Positions 1 to 9,074 of a DNA stretch of 64,000 bases are shown here, piece after piece. A program made the translations under genes and the position numbers. Under the pieces are notes generated by a model that did not search any database, was not told the DNA's origin, and saw nothing but the letters and a program-made list of their open reading frames with translations. Position 1 is the first letter of the stretch. The number at the start of each line of letters is the position of its first letter. Origin of the DNA: CAVPLM01 sp963713545 (GTDB taxonomy: Bacteria > Actinomycetota > Thermoleophilia > RBG-16-64-13); NCBI GenBank assembly GCA_963713545.1, contig CAVQME010000010.1:372001-436000 (forward strand), in the 5' to 3' direction.

Positions 1-2
1 TC

Positions 3-242
3 CACCTGTCCACGGTGATGGAGCTGTTCCCCGACCAGATCATCGCCGGGAACGTCGATCCCACCATCATCCAGGAGGGCAAGCCGGAGGAGGTGCTCGC
101 CCAGGCCAAGGAATGCATCGAGACGGCCAAGTACCACGAAGGCGGGTACGTGCTCATGGCTGGCTGCGACCTGCCGCCGCACGCGCCGCCGGTGAACGTC
201 TTCCAGTTGGTAAAGGCCGCCCGCGAGTTCGGGAGATACTAG
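3..242 (+). CDS. UroD-fold corrinoid methyltransferase, C-terminal fragment
   Basis: Only the last 79 residues lie in the window; the gene begins upstream. The tail is typical of the uroporphyrinogen-decarboxylase fold as used by MtaA/MtbA-type methyltransferases: a glycine-rich strand, then LMAGCDLPPHAPPVN, then a terminal helix. In methyltransferase members the Cys of this G-C-x-x-P-P motif is one of the zinc ligands that activate the methyl acceptor, and it is present here. The stop lies 1 nt before the GTG of a corrinoid activator gene, so the two are probably co-transcribed. True haem-pathway UroD is less likely given that neighbour. The substrate cannot be read from this fragment. Confidence 0.75.
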   Translation, partial: HLSTVMELFPDQIIAGNVDPTIIQEGKPEEVLAQAKECIETAKYHEGGYVLMAGCDLPPHAPPVNVFQLVKAAREFGRY

Positions 243-243
243 G

Positions 244-2268
244 GTGACCGCTGCGGACGGCGTTTCTCCCACGTCGGACCCGGCCGCAGACGCCGACGCC
301 GACGCCGCGGGCACCGGGGCTGCAGGCGCCGGGGCTGCGGGCGCCGAAGCGCCCGCGGCGGACGGTCCCGCGGCGTCCAACGGCCACGTCGTCACGTTCC
401 AGCCCTCGGGCAGGCGCGGGCCGGCAACGCCCGGCCAGAGCCTGCTGGAAGTGGCCCGTGATCTGGGAGTGGAGATCGAGAGCGTCTGCGGCGGTAAGGG
501 CACCTGCAAGAAATGCCGGGTGCGCATCGAGTCGGCGTCGGACAGCGTGTCGGCACCTACGCCGGTGGAAGAACGGGCCCTGGGCCCTGAGTCCATTGCC
601 GCGGGGATGCGGCTGGCCTGCCAGACGCGCGTCGCGGGGACCGTGCGGGTCTTCGTCCCCGAGCAGAGCCGGCGTACGCAGCAGATCGTACGGAAGGAAG
701 CGGGCGAGCGCACCGTGCCCGTCGACGCAGCTATCAAGTGCTATCCCGTCTCCTTGGACGCGCCCACGTTGGAAGACCCGGTCGCCGACGCTGAGCGTCT
801 GTCGGCCGCGCTCGAGCGGCAGTACGGACTGCGCGACCTCAACTTCGACCTGGAGGTCCTACAGACCCTTCCCGGAATCGTCCGCAGTGCCAAATGGGAT
901 CTAGTGGCCGTCGTGTGGTGCGGTGAGACGGTCGTGGACGTATGGCCCGCGGCAGACCGCCGCCGGGCTCTCGGAGTTGCGCTCGACGTGGGCACCACCA
1001 CCATCGCCGCGTATCTGACGGACCTCACGAGCGGAGACGTGCTCGCCACCGAGTCCGCCATGAACCCCCAGGTAGCCTTCGGCGACGACGTCATCGCCCG
1101 CCTTCACCACGTGGCTCACGACGTCGACGGCCTTGCGCAGCTGCAGCGGACGGTGGTTACCGAGGTGAACAACCTGGCCGCGAAGGCTGTGGAACGGAGC
1201 GGCGCCGCGCTCACCGACATCCTCGACGTGGTGATGGTCGGGAACACGGCCATCCATCACCTGTTCCTGGGCCTGGATACGCGCTATCTGGGTGTGGCGC
1301 CCTTCGTTCCTGCGGTCCAGAACGCTGTCGACACCCGAGCCTCCTCCATCGGCCTCACCTTCCACCCCGGCTGCCGGCTGCACGTGCTTCCGGTCGAGGC
1401 GGGTTTCGTGGGGGCCGACAACGTGGGCGTGCTGATAGCCGAAGAGCCCTACAACCAGGATGAGGTCCTGCTCATCATCGACATCGGCACCAACGGCGAG
1501 CTGGTGCTTGGCAACCGGCAGCGCATGCTCTCCACCTCCTGCGCCACGGGACCTGCCCTGGAGGGATCCCACATCGAGTTCGGCATGCGCGCGGCCCCAG
1601 GGGCGATCGAGCGCATACGCATCGAGCCGGGCACCTTCGACGTACGCTTCAAGGTCATCGGCCTGGCCGACTGGCACACCAGCTACCCGGCGGGCGAGGT
1701 GGGAGCCCGAGGGATATGCGGATCGGGCATCGTCGAAGCCGCCGCCGAGATGCTCAAGGCGGGCGTCATCATGACGAACGGCAACCTCGACCCCGCGCTG
1801 AGGCACGAGCGGGTGATCCTCGAGGACGGTAAGCCGCGTAAGTTCGTGATCGCCTGGCCAGAGGAGACGGCCATCGGGCGAGCCATCACCGTGTCGCTCA
1901 AGGACATCCGCAACATCCAGCTGGCCAAGGCCGCTTTGAGGGCTGGAGCCGAGATCCTGCTCCGTACCTACGGAGTGGAGAAGCCGGACCGGGTGATCCT
2001 CGCCGGGGCCTTCGGCACCTTCATCGATAGGCACCACGCTCTGGCTATCGGGATGCTGCCGGACTGTCCTCCGGAAGCGGTGACCTCGGTGGGCAACGCC
2101 GCCGGCGACGGAGCCCGGTTCGCCCTCGTCAGCATGGGGAAACGCCGGGAAGCGGCCTGGGTGGCCGACAAGGTGCACTACGTGGAACTGGCCACCGATC
2201 CAGACTTCCAGCGAGAATACGTCAAGGCGATGTACTTCAACCCTGTCGCGGACATCCCCGAGGATTAG
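244..2268 (+). CDS. RACo-like corrinoid activation protein (2Fe-2S ferredoxin + ASKHA ATPase, DUF4445)
   Basis: Reductive activator that would return an inactive Co(II) corrinoid protein to Co(I) using ATP. The 674 residues start with about 45 Ala/Gly/Asp-rich residues of low complexity. A plant-type ferredoxin domain follows with Cys82, Cys88, Cys91 and Cys126 (C-x5-C-x2-C-x34-C). The C-terminal two thirds is the actin-like ATPase region, with ALDVGTTT near 245, DIGTNGE near 417 and ILAGAFGTF near 580. The GTG start is 1 nt after the preceding stop. The Ala-rich leader is unusual, but no better internal start was seen. Corrinoid partners are the UroD-fold gene just upstream and probably the corrinoid cluster at the right end of the window. 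Confidence 0.9.
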   Translation: MTAADGVSPTSDPAADADADAAGTGAAGAGAAGAEAPAADGPAASNGHVVTFQPSGRRGPATPGQSLLEVARDLGVEIESVCGGKGTCKKCRVRIESASDSVSAPTPVEERALGPESIAAGMRLACQTRVAGTVRVFVPEQSRRTQQIVRKEAGERTVPVDAAIKCYPVSLDAPTLEDPVADAERLSAALERQYGLRDLNFDLEVLQTLPGIVRSAKWDLVAVVWCGETVVDVWPAADRRRALGVALDVGTTTIAAYLTDLTSGDVLATESAMNPQVAFGDDVIARLHHVAHDVDGLAQLQRTVVTEVNNLAAKAVERSGAALTDILDVVMVGNTAIHHLFLGLDTRYLGVAPFVPAVQNAVDTRASSIGLTFHPGCRLHVLPVEAGFVGADNVGVLIAEEPYNQDEVLLIIDIGTNGELVLGNRQRMLSTSCATGPALEGSHIEFGMRAAPGAIERIRIEPGTFDVRFKVIGLADWHTSYPAGEVGARGICGSGIVEAAAEMLKAGVIMTNGNLDPALRHERVILEDGKPRKFVIAWPEETAIGRAITVSLKDIRNIQLAKAALRAGAEILLRTYGVEKPDRVILAGAFGTFIDRHHALAIGMLPDCPPEAVTSVGNAAGDGARFALVSMGKRREAAWVADKVHYVELATDPDFQREYVKAMYFNPVADIPED

Positions 2269-2277
2269 GAGCGGCGC

Positions 2278-2664
2278 GTGCGGACCGATCAGGAGGAGAA
2301 GAACCTACAAGCAGTCCTCGACTTCTACGAAGTCGTCATCAACGGTCAGCTCTACGAACGGGCAGGCGAGTTCCTCGACGAACGCTACATCCAACACAAG
2401 CCGGAAGTGGAGACCGGACCCGAGGGTGTACTCGACTTCGTCCGCTGGGTCTATTCGAAGTCTCCCAACCACAAAGCGCGCATCGTCCGCTCCTTCGTGG
2501 ACGGCGACTACGTCGTCCTGCACGTACACATCATGAACGGGGTCGAGGCAGAGAACATAGCGGTCATGGACATCTTCAGAGTCGAGGACGGGAAGCTCAT
2601 GGAGCACTGGGACGTGGCCGCCCCCGTGCCGGAGACCGCGCGAAACGTCAACGGAGTCTTTTAG
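2278..2664 (+). CDS. NTF2-like/SnoaL-like protein
   Basis: A 128-residue protein with the pattern of small NTF2-fold proteins: an N-terminal helix (LQAVLDFYEVVING), the segment YIQHKP with a polar pocket residue, a central WVYSKSPNHKARIVR strand, and a C-terminal MDIFRVEDGKLMEHWD strand pair. This is the SnoaL/limonene-epoxide-hydrolase-like type found in many small isomerases, hydrolases and ligand-binding proteins. It starts at GTG 9 nt after the activator stop, so it belongs to the same operon and probably acts on the same substrate or product. No specific reaction can be assigned. Confidence 0.75.
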   Translation: MRTDQEEKNLQAVLDFYEVVINGQLYERAGEFLDERYIQHKPEVETGPEGVLDFVRWVYSKSPNHKARIVRSFVDGDYVVLHVHIMNGVEAENIAVMDIFRVEDGKLMEHWDVAAPVPETARNVNGVF

Positions 2665-2742
2665 GAGCTAGGCACGGACGCGATCTGTTGAAGCGCCCGG
2701 CCAAGGCCGAGGAGTCGGACCTGCCTGAAGCGAGGAGGAGCC

Positions 2743-4098
2743 ATGAAAGCCGGGGTCGAACACCTCAAGGCCGGGACCGTGGTGGTCGGGAGCGGTCCGG
2801 GCGGGGCCACGGTAGCGCGTGAGCTGGCCCGTAGAGGACGGGACGTCCTCGTCTTGGAGCGGGGCGCCAACCACAGACCGTTGGGCAACTACGCCACCCT
2901 CTATCGGATAGTCGACCGCCACGACGCCCTTACCCCCCATGCCGTCTCGGTGGAGGGCACTTCGTTCGGGAGCTTCCTGACTGTGGGCGGTTGCTCCATC
3001 GCGTTCTGCGGTACGGCAGCTCCGCCACATCCCATGCTGAAGGAGCGCTACGGCATCGACCTGGCCGCGTATGTGGCGGAAGCCACGGATGAGCTCCGGC
3101 TGGCCCCGTTGCCCGAGCGCCTGATCGGAGAGGGGGCTAAACGGATCCGGCGGGCGGCGCGGGCCGAGGGTCTCGACTGGCGACCGTTCTCCAAGTTCAT
3201 CGATCCGGACAAGTGCGACCTCAGCATGAAGTGCTACGCGGGGTGCCCCAGTGGTGCCAAGTGGAGCGCGCGCGACTACATCGAGGAGGCGACCGCCGGC
3301 GGCGGCCGCCTGCGGACCCACATGCGGGTGGAGCAGGTGCTGACCGATGGCGGCCGGGCGACGGGCGTTCGCGGCACGGGGCGGTCGGGACCCTTCGAGG
3401 TCGAGGCCGAGACCGTTGTGCTCGCGGCGAACGGCCTGGGAACGGCCATGATAATGCAGGCATCCGGGTTCCCCGCTGCAGGCCAGGGGGTGTTCGTCGA
3501 CCCGCTGATCACGACCTACGGCACCTACCCCGGGCCGGGCTCCACCCACGATATCCCTATGAGCTGCGGGACGTTCGACCTGCTTGACGAGGACATCTTC
3601 ATGTGCGACGCCTGGGATCCCTGGCCATTCTTGTACCTGGGACTCCTCACTGCGGGGCGCGAGCATCTTTCTGGGAATCTGGGACGGATGCGGCGCTACC
3701 CTCACTGCCTCGGGATCATGACCAAGATCAAGGACAGGCTGAACGGCTCCGTCGGGCCGGACGGCCAGGTTTCCAAGCCCATCGAGGAAGAGGAGAAGCG
3801 CTTGTTCGCCCGCGGCTCGGAGATCGCGACCCGGATCCTCACTCGGGCCGGCTGCGACCCCTCCTCGATCTTCAGCACCCCGCCGATGGGGTCGAACCCC
3901 AGCGGGACTGTGCGCATCGGGAATCTGGTCGACACCGACCTGCGGACCGAGATCCCCGGCCTTTACGTGTGCGACACGAGCGTGCTCCCCGAGCCCGACG
4001 GCCTGCCGCCGGTGCTGACCATCATCGCTTTGGGCAAGCGGTTGGTAGCCGAGCAACTGGCCAACGGACGACCCGCGGAAGTGGCGTCGGTAGCCTGA
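2743..4098 (+). CDS. GMC-family FAD-dependent oxidoreductase, atypical active site
   Basis: Flavoprotein of 451 residues, shorter than usual GMC enzymes (500-600). The FAD Rossmann motif VVGSGPGGATVARELARRG is at residues 14-32. Cys158, Cys164 and Cys168 (CDLSMKCYAGCPSGAKW) form a Cys cluster seen in the long-chain alcohol oxidase/anaerobic branch. The C-terminal GMC signature GLYVCDTSVLPEPDG is clear. The catalytic His of the usual S-x-H-P-M-G-T motif is Pro380 (STPPMGS), and the second His/Asn position is Leu/Pro (GLPPVLT), so ordinary alcohol-oxidase chemistry is doubtful. A strong GAGGAGGAG ribosome site lies just before ATG 2743. It is the fourth gene of the left-end corrinoid operon. 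Confidence 0.85.
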   Translation: MKAGVEHLKAGTVVVGSGPGGATVARELARRGRDVLVLERGANHRPLGNYATLYRIVDRHDALTPHAVSVEGTSFGSFLTVGGCSIAFCGTAAPPHPMLKERYGIDLAAYVAEATDELRLAPLPERLIGEGAKRIRRAARAEGLDWRPFSKFIDPDKCDLSMKCYAGCPSGAKWSARDYIEEATAGGGRLRTHMRVEQVLTDGGRATGVRGTGRSGPFEVEAETVVLAANGLGTAMIMQASGFPAAGQGVFVDPLITTYGTYPGPGSTHDIPMSCGTFDLLDEDIFMCDAWDPWPFLYLGLLTAGREHLSGNLGRMRRYPHCLGIMTKIKDRLNGSVGPDGQVSKPIEEEEKRLFARGSEIATRILTRAGCDPSSIFSTPPMGSNPSGTVRIGNLVDTDLRTEIPGLYVCDTSVLPEPDGLPPVLTIIALGKRLVAEQLANGRPAEVASVA

Positions 4099-4129
4099 GC
4101 AGGACCCCGCACCCCGGCGAGTCTACGTC

Positions 4130-5098
4130 CTACCGAGACCCGGACGGCACCGAGCCGACCTTCACGAAGGTCCCGTCCTGGTATTCCTGGAACGCTCGGC
4201 GCAACTCCTCGTCGGTGTTCATAACGATGGGACCTCGCCAGGCGATAGACTCACCCAGCGGACGCCCAGACACCAGCAGAAACCGCGCTGTCTCCTGCCC
4301 GGTCGTGACCCTCACCTCGTCCCCGTCGCCAAAGAGCGCCGCGGTCTCCCGGCCCACCTGCGCCGCGCCGCCCGGACCGAACGAGCCACTCCCCTCGAAA
4401 ACGTACGCGAAGACCGTGCGCCCACGGGGCACCGCGTGCTCGAACCACGAGCCGGCCGGCAGCGTCACGTCCAGATACTCGGGATCGGTCATGATGTCCT
4501 GGACGGGGCCGGCAGCGCCATCCACCTCCCCGCAGATCACCCGCACGACCGCCCCTCCGGCCGTCTCGACCGCCGGGATCTCTTCGCTTTTGACCTCCTG
4601 GTAGCGAGGGGCCATCATCTTGTGGTCCGCCGGGAGGTTGGACCAGAGTTGAAACCCGCGCAGGAGGGTCGCCGGGACGGCACCCGGGGCGGCGTTGGGC
4701 GCGGTCCCCGGAGCGCGGTCGGCCGCATCGGACGGGGCGCCGCCCATGGTCGGCGCAGCCACGCTGGCCACCCGGGGCATCTCCTGATGGATGATGCCGC
4801 TCCCCGCCGTCATCCACTGCACGTCTCCCGGGCCGATGAACCCTGTATTGCCCAAGCTATCACCGTGCTCTACCCGGCCGTGCAGCATGTAGGTGATGGT
4901 CTCGATCCCCCGATGCGGGTGCCAGGGGAATCCGCGCAGGTAGTCCGCCGGGTCGCTGGAGCCAAAATCATCCAACATGAGGAAGGGGTCGAAAGCGGGC
5001 ACCTCGGTGAAACCAAACGCCCGTTTAAGGCGCACGCCGGCGCCTTCGAGCGTGGGCCGAGCAGAAAAGATCTTGCTCACTGTCCGTATCTCGGTCAT
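4130..5098 (-). CDS. Pirin family protein
   Basis: Two-cupin pirin of 322 residues. The N-terminal metal site is visible as FPWHPHRGIETITY followed by HGDSLGN and IIHQEMP (His, His, His and Glu ligands), then FQLWSNLP. The ATG at 5098 is preferred over longer readings because it forms a TGATG overlap with the stop of the tfoX-like gene, giving translational coupling. An Ala/Pro-rich insertion of about 35 residues sits between the Glu ligand region and FQLW and is not typical of pirins. Family members include quercetinases and redox regulators, so a specific role cannot be assigned. Confidence 0.88.
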   Translation of the reverse strand: MTEIRTVSKIFSARPTLEGAGVRLKRAFGFTEVPAFDPFLMLDDFGSSDPADYLRGFPWHPHRGIETITYMLHGRVEHGDSLGNTGFIGPGDVQWMTAGSGIIHQEMPRVASVAAPTMGGAPSDAADRAPGTAPNAAPGAVPATLLRGFQLWSNLPADHKMMAPRYQEVKSEEIPAVETAGGAVVRVICGEVDGAAGPVQDIMTDPEYLDVTLPAGSWFEHAVPRGRTVFAYVFEGSGSFGPGGAAQVGRETAALFGDGDEVRVTTGQETARFLLVSGRPLGESIAWRGPIVMNTDEELRRAFQEYQDGTFVKVGSVPSGSR

Positions 5099-5481
5099 CA
5101 CGCACCACCTTTCGCAGTTAACGCCTTCTTTGGCTTTGGTGCCTTGGGCGGCAACGTCCCCACGAACTCGACGGACTGACGGATCCACTGGTCAAACGAG
5201 TCCGCGTCGCTCCAGACCGATTCCGGCACGACGACGTACTCCCTCATGACCCGGCCCGGCATAGGCTCGAAAGGCAGGGCACCGGCCTCTGACTCTGCCC
5301 ATGACCGATCCGCCTCTCCCAGCCTCAGAACGATCTTGTGTCCGTGGACGCCGGCGAACATGTGGCCGTTCAAGAACAGGCAGAGACCTCCGAACATCTG
5401 GCGCTTATCCACAAGCGAAAACGGCTCGGCCGCCTGCGCCAGAATGTCGTTCAGTTCTTGCGACGCCTTCTCCCAGTCCAC
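5098..5481 (-). CDS. TfoX/Sxy N-terminal-domain protein
   Basis: A 127-residue protein matching the stand-alone TfoX N-terminal domain: KRQMFGGLCLFLNGHMFAGV, a VLRLGEADR strand, then PMPGRVMREYVVVPE. The tail is Lys/Pro-rich. In gamma-proteobacteria full TfoX/Sxy regulates competence, but single-domain homologues are widespread and uncharacterised, so competence should not be inferred. The GTG start has a GGGGAGG site 4-5 nt upstream. It is first gene of a two-gene operon with pirin and divergent from the diguanylate cyclase. Confidence 0.8.
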   Translation of the reverse strand: MDWEKASQELNDILAQAAEPFSLVDKRQMFGGLCLFLNGHMFAGVHGHKIVLRLGEADRSWAESEAGALPFEPMPGRVMREYVVVPESVWSDADSFDQWIRQSVEFVGTLPPKAPKPKKALTAKGGA

Positions 5482-5603
5482 AATTCCTCCCCTTTTTTGT
5501 CCCCTTGTGGCACCCGCCCGCCGCTAACACCTTAAGTACTACCCATTCCGAACCGACATTATTGACCAGAAGACCGACGATCGGAGGCCGCACCGAAACT
5601 GTC

Positions 5604-7241
5604 ATGAGCGTGACCTTCACACCACACGTTTTGCCGTTTGCCATCGCGGCCCTAGTGCTGGCCGCCCTGATACCGGTTGCTTGGAGCAACCGCCGGGACC
5701 CGGTGGCCCGTTGGTTCGCCTGGACCCTGATGGCCTTCATCGTCTGGGCGGTGGGTTACATATTCGAACTCCTGGCGGTGGGACTCGACAGCAAGATCCT
5801 CTTCGCCAACCTCCAGTTCCTTGGTGTAGCCACCGTTTCGGTGTGCTGGTGGGAGATGACGCGCCGGTATCTGGGGCTGAGCAGCGTGCCCAGAGCGCTG
5901 ACGGCCTTCCTGTGGATTGTCGCCGGTGCGACTGTGGTGATCGCCTTCACAAACCCGGGAGGCTTGTTCCGGGGACAGCCGCTGATAGAGTCCGGCAGCG
6001 CTCCGATCCCCGTGCTGCATGCCGACTACGGCCCCTGGTACACGTACGTCCTCTTGCCCATGACCGCGCTCCTGAACGTGGCCGTTCTGGCATTGCTCGG
6101 CTCGAGGGCGCTCCGCTCTCACCGCCTCTATCGCAAACAGTACCTGGTACTCTTCGTCGCCCTTCTTCTGCCCCTGGCCGCGACGCTCCTCTACGTGACA
6201 GGCCTGCCGCCGGTGCGGGACTACAATCTCACCCCGGCCGTCGCCGGGATCTCCGGACTGCTGCTCGCCGTCGGCGTGTTCCGCTGGAGCCTGTTCGACA
6301 TAGTCCCCTTCGCCCGCGACCTCGTGGTGGACGACCTCGCCGACGGAGTGATAGTCGCCGACAAGGCCGGCCGCATAGTCGACTTGAATGCGTCGGCCGA
6401 GCGCCTGACGCAGCTCAAGCACGATGAAGTCGTGGGGCGGCAGGCGGAAGAGGTCTTCGAGCACCATCCGGTACTCAAAGAGATCCTCGCTGCGCCGGAC
6501 GACGGCCCCTCGCACACGATAGGCCGCCGCGAGATGGTCATCAAACTGGACGACGTCAACCGATACTACGGCGTCAGCTCCTCTCGCGTCATGAGCCACC
6601 GCGGCAGGTTTCTCGGGCGGGCGGTCGTCCTGCATGAGGTGACGGAGCGAGTCAGGCTGGTCGAGCAGGTCAGGGAGCTCGCCAACAGCGACGACCTGAC
6701 CGGCCTCTGCAACCGCCGCCATTTCTTGGAGTTGGCCGGAAGAGAGTTCGAGCGAGCTCGCCGCCACGACTACCCGGTCTCGCTGGTAATGTTCGACGTC
6801 GACCACTTCAAAGGGATCAACGATACTTACGGCCACCGGGCGGGAGACCTCGTGCTACGGGAGTTGGCGCTCAAGTGCCGAAGCGTCCTCAGGTCCACCG
6901 ACGTCGTCGGACGTCTCGGCGGAGAGGAGTTTGCTGTGCTCCTCTCTCATGCCAACCTGAAAGGAGCGGCACAGACGGCAGACCGCATACGGCAGGCAGT
7001 GGAGTCGATGAGAGTGGGCAGAGGCACCCATGGCGACGGGATCATGATCACTATCAGCGTGGGTGTGACGCAGTTGGCAGCGGACGCCGCGGCGCCCCCC
7101 GACACCCTGGACCTGGTGCTGGAACGTGCGGACAAAGCTCTCTACCAGGCGAAAGGTGCGGGCCGAAACTCGGTGGTAACATCTGAAGGAGAGACGGTGC
7201 CTCCGGCCGCGACGACCGCGTCCCTGCGCGTCGTGGTCTGA
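5604..7241 (+). CDS. Membrane diguanylate cyclase (7TM histidine-kinase-type sensor, PAS, GGDEF)
   Basis: Predicted to make cyclic di-GMP from two GTP. The first ~215 residues are hydrophobic segments of the histidine-kinase N-terminal 7TM sensor type (FAWTLMAFIVWAVGYIFELL, MTRRYLGLSS, ITAVAGISGLLLAVGVFRW-like). A PAS domain follows at about 225-335 (DGVIVADKAGRIVDLNASA). The GGDEF domain is at about 360-530 with active motif GGEEF at 439-443. An inhibitory I-site RSTD lies at 430-433, five residues before GGEEF, so product inhibition is expected. ATG 5604 was chosen because the hydrophobic region begins there; upstream in-frame sequence overlaps the divergent tfoX-like gene. The final sequence is Val/Thr-rich after the domain. 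Confidence 0.92.
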   Translation: MSVTFTPHVLPFAIAALVLAALIPVAWSNRRDPVARWFAWTLMAFIVWAVGYIFELLAVGLDSKILFANLQFLGVATVSVCWWEMTRRYLGLSSVPRALTAFLWIVAGATVVIAFTNPGGLFRGQPLIESGSAPIPVLHADYGPWYTYVLLPMTALLNVAVLALLGSRALRSHRLYRKQYLVLFVALLLPLAATLLYVTGLPPVRDYNLTPAVAGISGLLLAVGVFRWSLFDIVPFARDLVVDDLADGVIVADKAGRIVDLNASAERLTQLKHDEVVGRQAEEVFEHHPVLKEILAAPDDGPSHTIGRREMVIKLDDVNRYYGVSSSRVMSHRGRFLGRAVVLHEVTERVRLVEQVRELANSDDLTGLCNRRHFLELAGREFERARRHDYPVSLVMFDVDHFKGINDTYGHRAGDLVLRELALKCRSVLRSTDVVGRLGGEEFAVLLSHANLKGAAQTADRIRQAVESMRVGRGTHGDGIMITISVGVTQLAADAAAPPDTLDLVLERADKALYQAKGAGRNSVVTSEGETVPPAATTASLRVVV

Positions 7242-7278
7242 TGGGATCGATGGGACTTTGGTAGGAGAGTCCCGGCTA

Positions 7279-7308
7279 TTGACCCGATCCGGCATGGGGC
7301 GGGACAAT
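7279..7308 (+). promoter_or_regulatory. Candidate sigma-70 promoter for the SLH protein gene
   Basis: TTGACC (7279-7284) and GACAAT (7303-7308) are separated by 18 nt. This lies 54 nt before the GTG of the SLH-protein gene, in the 120-nt gap after the diguanylate cyclase. The -10 element matches only four of six consensus positions. Confidence 0.35.
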
Positions 7309-7361
7309 CGCGCCATAGGAAGCGAAGGCAGAATCGGCCACTAACGGCTTGGGGGTGTACG

Positions 7362-9074
7362 GTGAAGCGAGGTACGATCGTCCTGTTGTTGACCGTCACC
7401 TGCGCGCTCATGCTGCTGTTGGGCATGACCGCCACGGCCTTGGCCGAAGAGGAGACCCCGTCTCCAGAGACCTGGCAGGTGCGAACCATCGCCACCCCGG
7501 TGTCCGGGGTCCGTCCTTCCTTCATCGCCGCCGAAGACGGGCGCCTGGCCTGGACGGGCGCGGAGTTGCGAGCGACCGGGGCAGGCAACTCCCGGATGTT
7601 CGTCTATAACCTATCTCTTGGTTCCAACGCCACCATCCCCGTGACCCTCCCGGGTTCCTACTTCAACCCGTCCGCCGACGGCCCGTGGGTGGCTTATCAG
7701 GGTGCCACCACCGGCGCCTTCGACGACATCTGGCTTTACGACACGGGCAACGGACAGGTGACGCGCGTCACCAACAACGCCGAGCCCGGCGACTGGCAGG
7801 ACTGGAACCCCCGGGTGGACGGCGATCGGATCGTGTGGGAAAAGGACATGCTGGGGTCCAATCCCAAACCGGGGATCTACCTCTACAACATCGCCATGGG
7901 CACCCGCTCGTTGATCATCCCCGGGGGCGAATACCGTAATCCGGACATCTGGGAAGACTGGGTGGTCTGTGTCAAGAACGACCGGACCCTCGGCGTCAAC
8001 GGCTCGCAGATCATCCTCTTCAACCTGCTGACCAAAGAGGAGCGGTCCATACCGATGGTCGATGGGGCGATAACCACCGGCACCATGAACAACGACGGTC
8101 CGTCCATCGACAACGGCTGGGTCGTGTGGTCGTCCGGTGACATCTGGCAGGCCGGGGGCACAGACCGTTCGTCCTCGTACCAGATATATGCCTACGAGAT
8201 AACCAGCGGCACGACCATCCAGGTGACCAACAATGTGGCCGGCAACTTCAGTCCTTCCATCGAAGGCAACACTGTGGCGTGGGAGACAAACCAGCCCAAC
8301 GCCATCATGACCTACGACATCCCCTCTGCGACCATCGTCCAGGTCTCGCAGGTCACCGTGGCGGGTGAGACGGTCAGGTCGCCCGACGTGGACGGCGACG
8401 CCATCGCATGGTACAGCAACAGGGGTCTCTTCTACGCGGTCCGGGGGTCCCAGGCTACGACGTTCCCCGACGTGCCGGCCGATCATCCCTACTACACCGC
8501 AATCGAAGGCATGGCTGCCCTCAAGATCATCGAGGGCTACCAGAACGGCAACTTCGGGCCGGCCGACCCGGTCATCCGCCAGCAATTCGCCAAGATGATC
8601 GTGCTCACCATGGCGGTTAACGACCCCACGAACTTCACCACCACCACGAACGACAAGTTCCTGTTCACCGACGCACCGGCGATGATCTCCCAGACTCCGG
8701 CTAACGAGCTCTATCCCTATCACTACGTCTCGAAAGCAGCCCTCACCGGGTTGACCGTCGGTTACCCGGACGGCTCGTTCCGACCCGCGAACAAGATCAC
8801 CAGAGCCCAGGTGATCACGATGATCGTGCGGGCGGGGAGCCGGGTGCTCCAGTCACCGCCGAGCACGTGGAGAGGCGTCCTCGACTACACCGACCCCACT
8901 CACGGCCAAAACATCAGGATCGCGGAGTACAACGGCCTTCTTGCGGGCATCGTGGGGAACACGAGCGGGACCCTGACCGGCTGGAACACCAAGGGCGACG
9001 CCACCCGCGGAGAGGTGGCACAGATGCTCTGGAACCTGTTGGGCAAGCTTACTCCCGCCGCCCCCGCCGGGTAG
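7362..9074 (+). CDS. Exported beta-propeller-like protein with C-terminal SLH anchors
   Basis: Surface protein of 570 residues. A Sec signal peptide is clear: MKRG, a hydrophobic core, then ATALAEEE. Residues ~50-360 contain repeated blades of the form 'PSxDGxWVAY..', '..DGDRIVWEKD' and '..SIEGNTVAWETN' typical of TolB/WD-like propellers. Three SLH motifs follow: FPDVPADHPYYTAIEGMA at ~370, the YVSKAALTGLTVGYPDGSF block at ~465, and a final block ending in RGEVAQMLWNLLG. SLH domains bind secondary cell-wall polymers, so the protein should be wall-attached. GTG 7362 starts directly at the signal peptide. The neighbouring diguanylate cyclase raises, but does not show, a link to surface behaviour. 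Confidence 0.88.
   Translation: MKRGTIVLLLTVTCALMLLLGMTATALAEEETPSPETWQVRTIATPVSGVRPSFIAAEDGRLAWTGAELRATGAGNSRMFVYNLSLGSNATIPVTLPGSYFNPSADGPWVAYQGATTGAFDDIWLYDTGNGQVTRVTNNAEPGDWQDWNPRVDGDRIVWEKDMLGSNPKPGIYLYNIAMGTRSLIIPGGEYRNPDIWEDWVVCVKNDRTLGVNGSQIILFNLLTKEERSIPMVDGAITTGTMNNDGPSIDNGWVVWSSGDIWQAGGTDRSSSYQIYAYEITSGTTIQVTNNVAGNFSPSIEGNTVAWETNQPNAIMTYDIPSATIVQVSQVTVAGETVRSPDVDGDAIAWYSNRGLFYAVRGSQATTFPDVPADHPYYTAIEGMAALKIIEGYQNGNFGPADPVIRQQFAKMIVLTMAVNDPTNFTTTTNDKFLFTDAPAMISQTPANELYPYHYVSKAALTGLTVGYPDGSFRPANKITRAQVITMIVRAGSRVLQSPPSTWRGVLDYTDPTHGQNIRIAEYNGLLAGIVGNTSGTLTGWNTKGDATRGEVAQMLWNLLGKLTPAAPAG

Noticed and set aside
7242..7361. Cyclic di-GMP riboswitch between the cyclase and SLH gene
   Set aside because: The conserved GEMM core and tetraloop-receptor elements are not present in the 120-nt gap.
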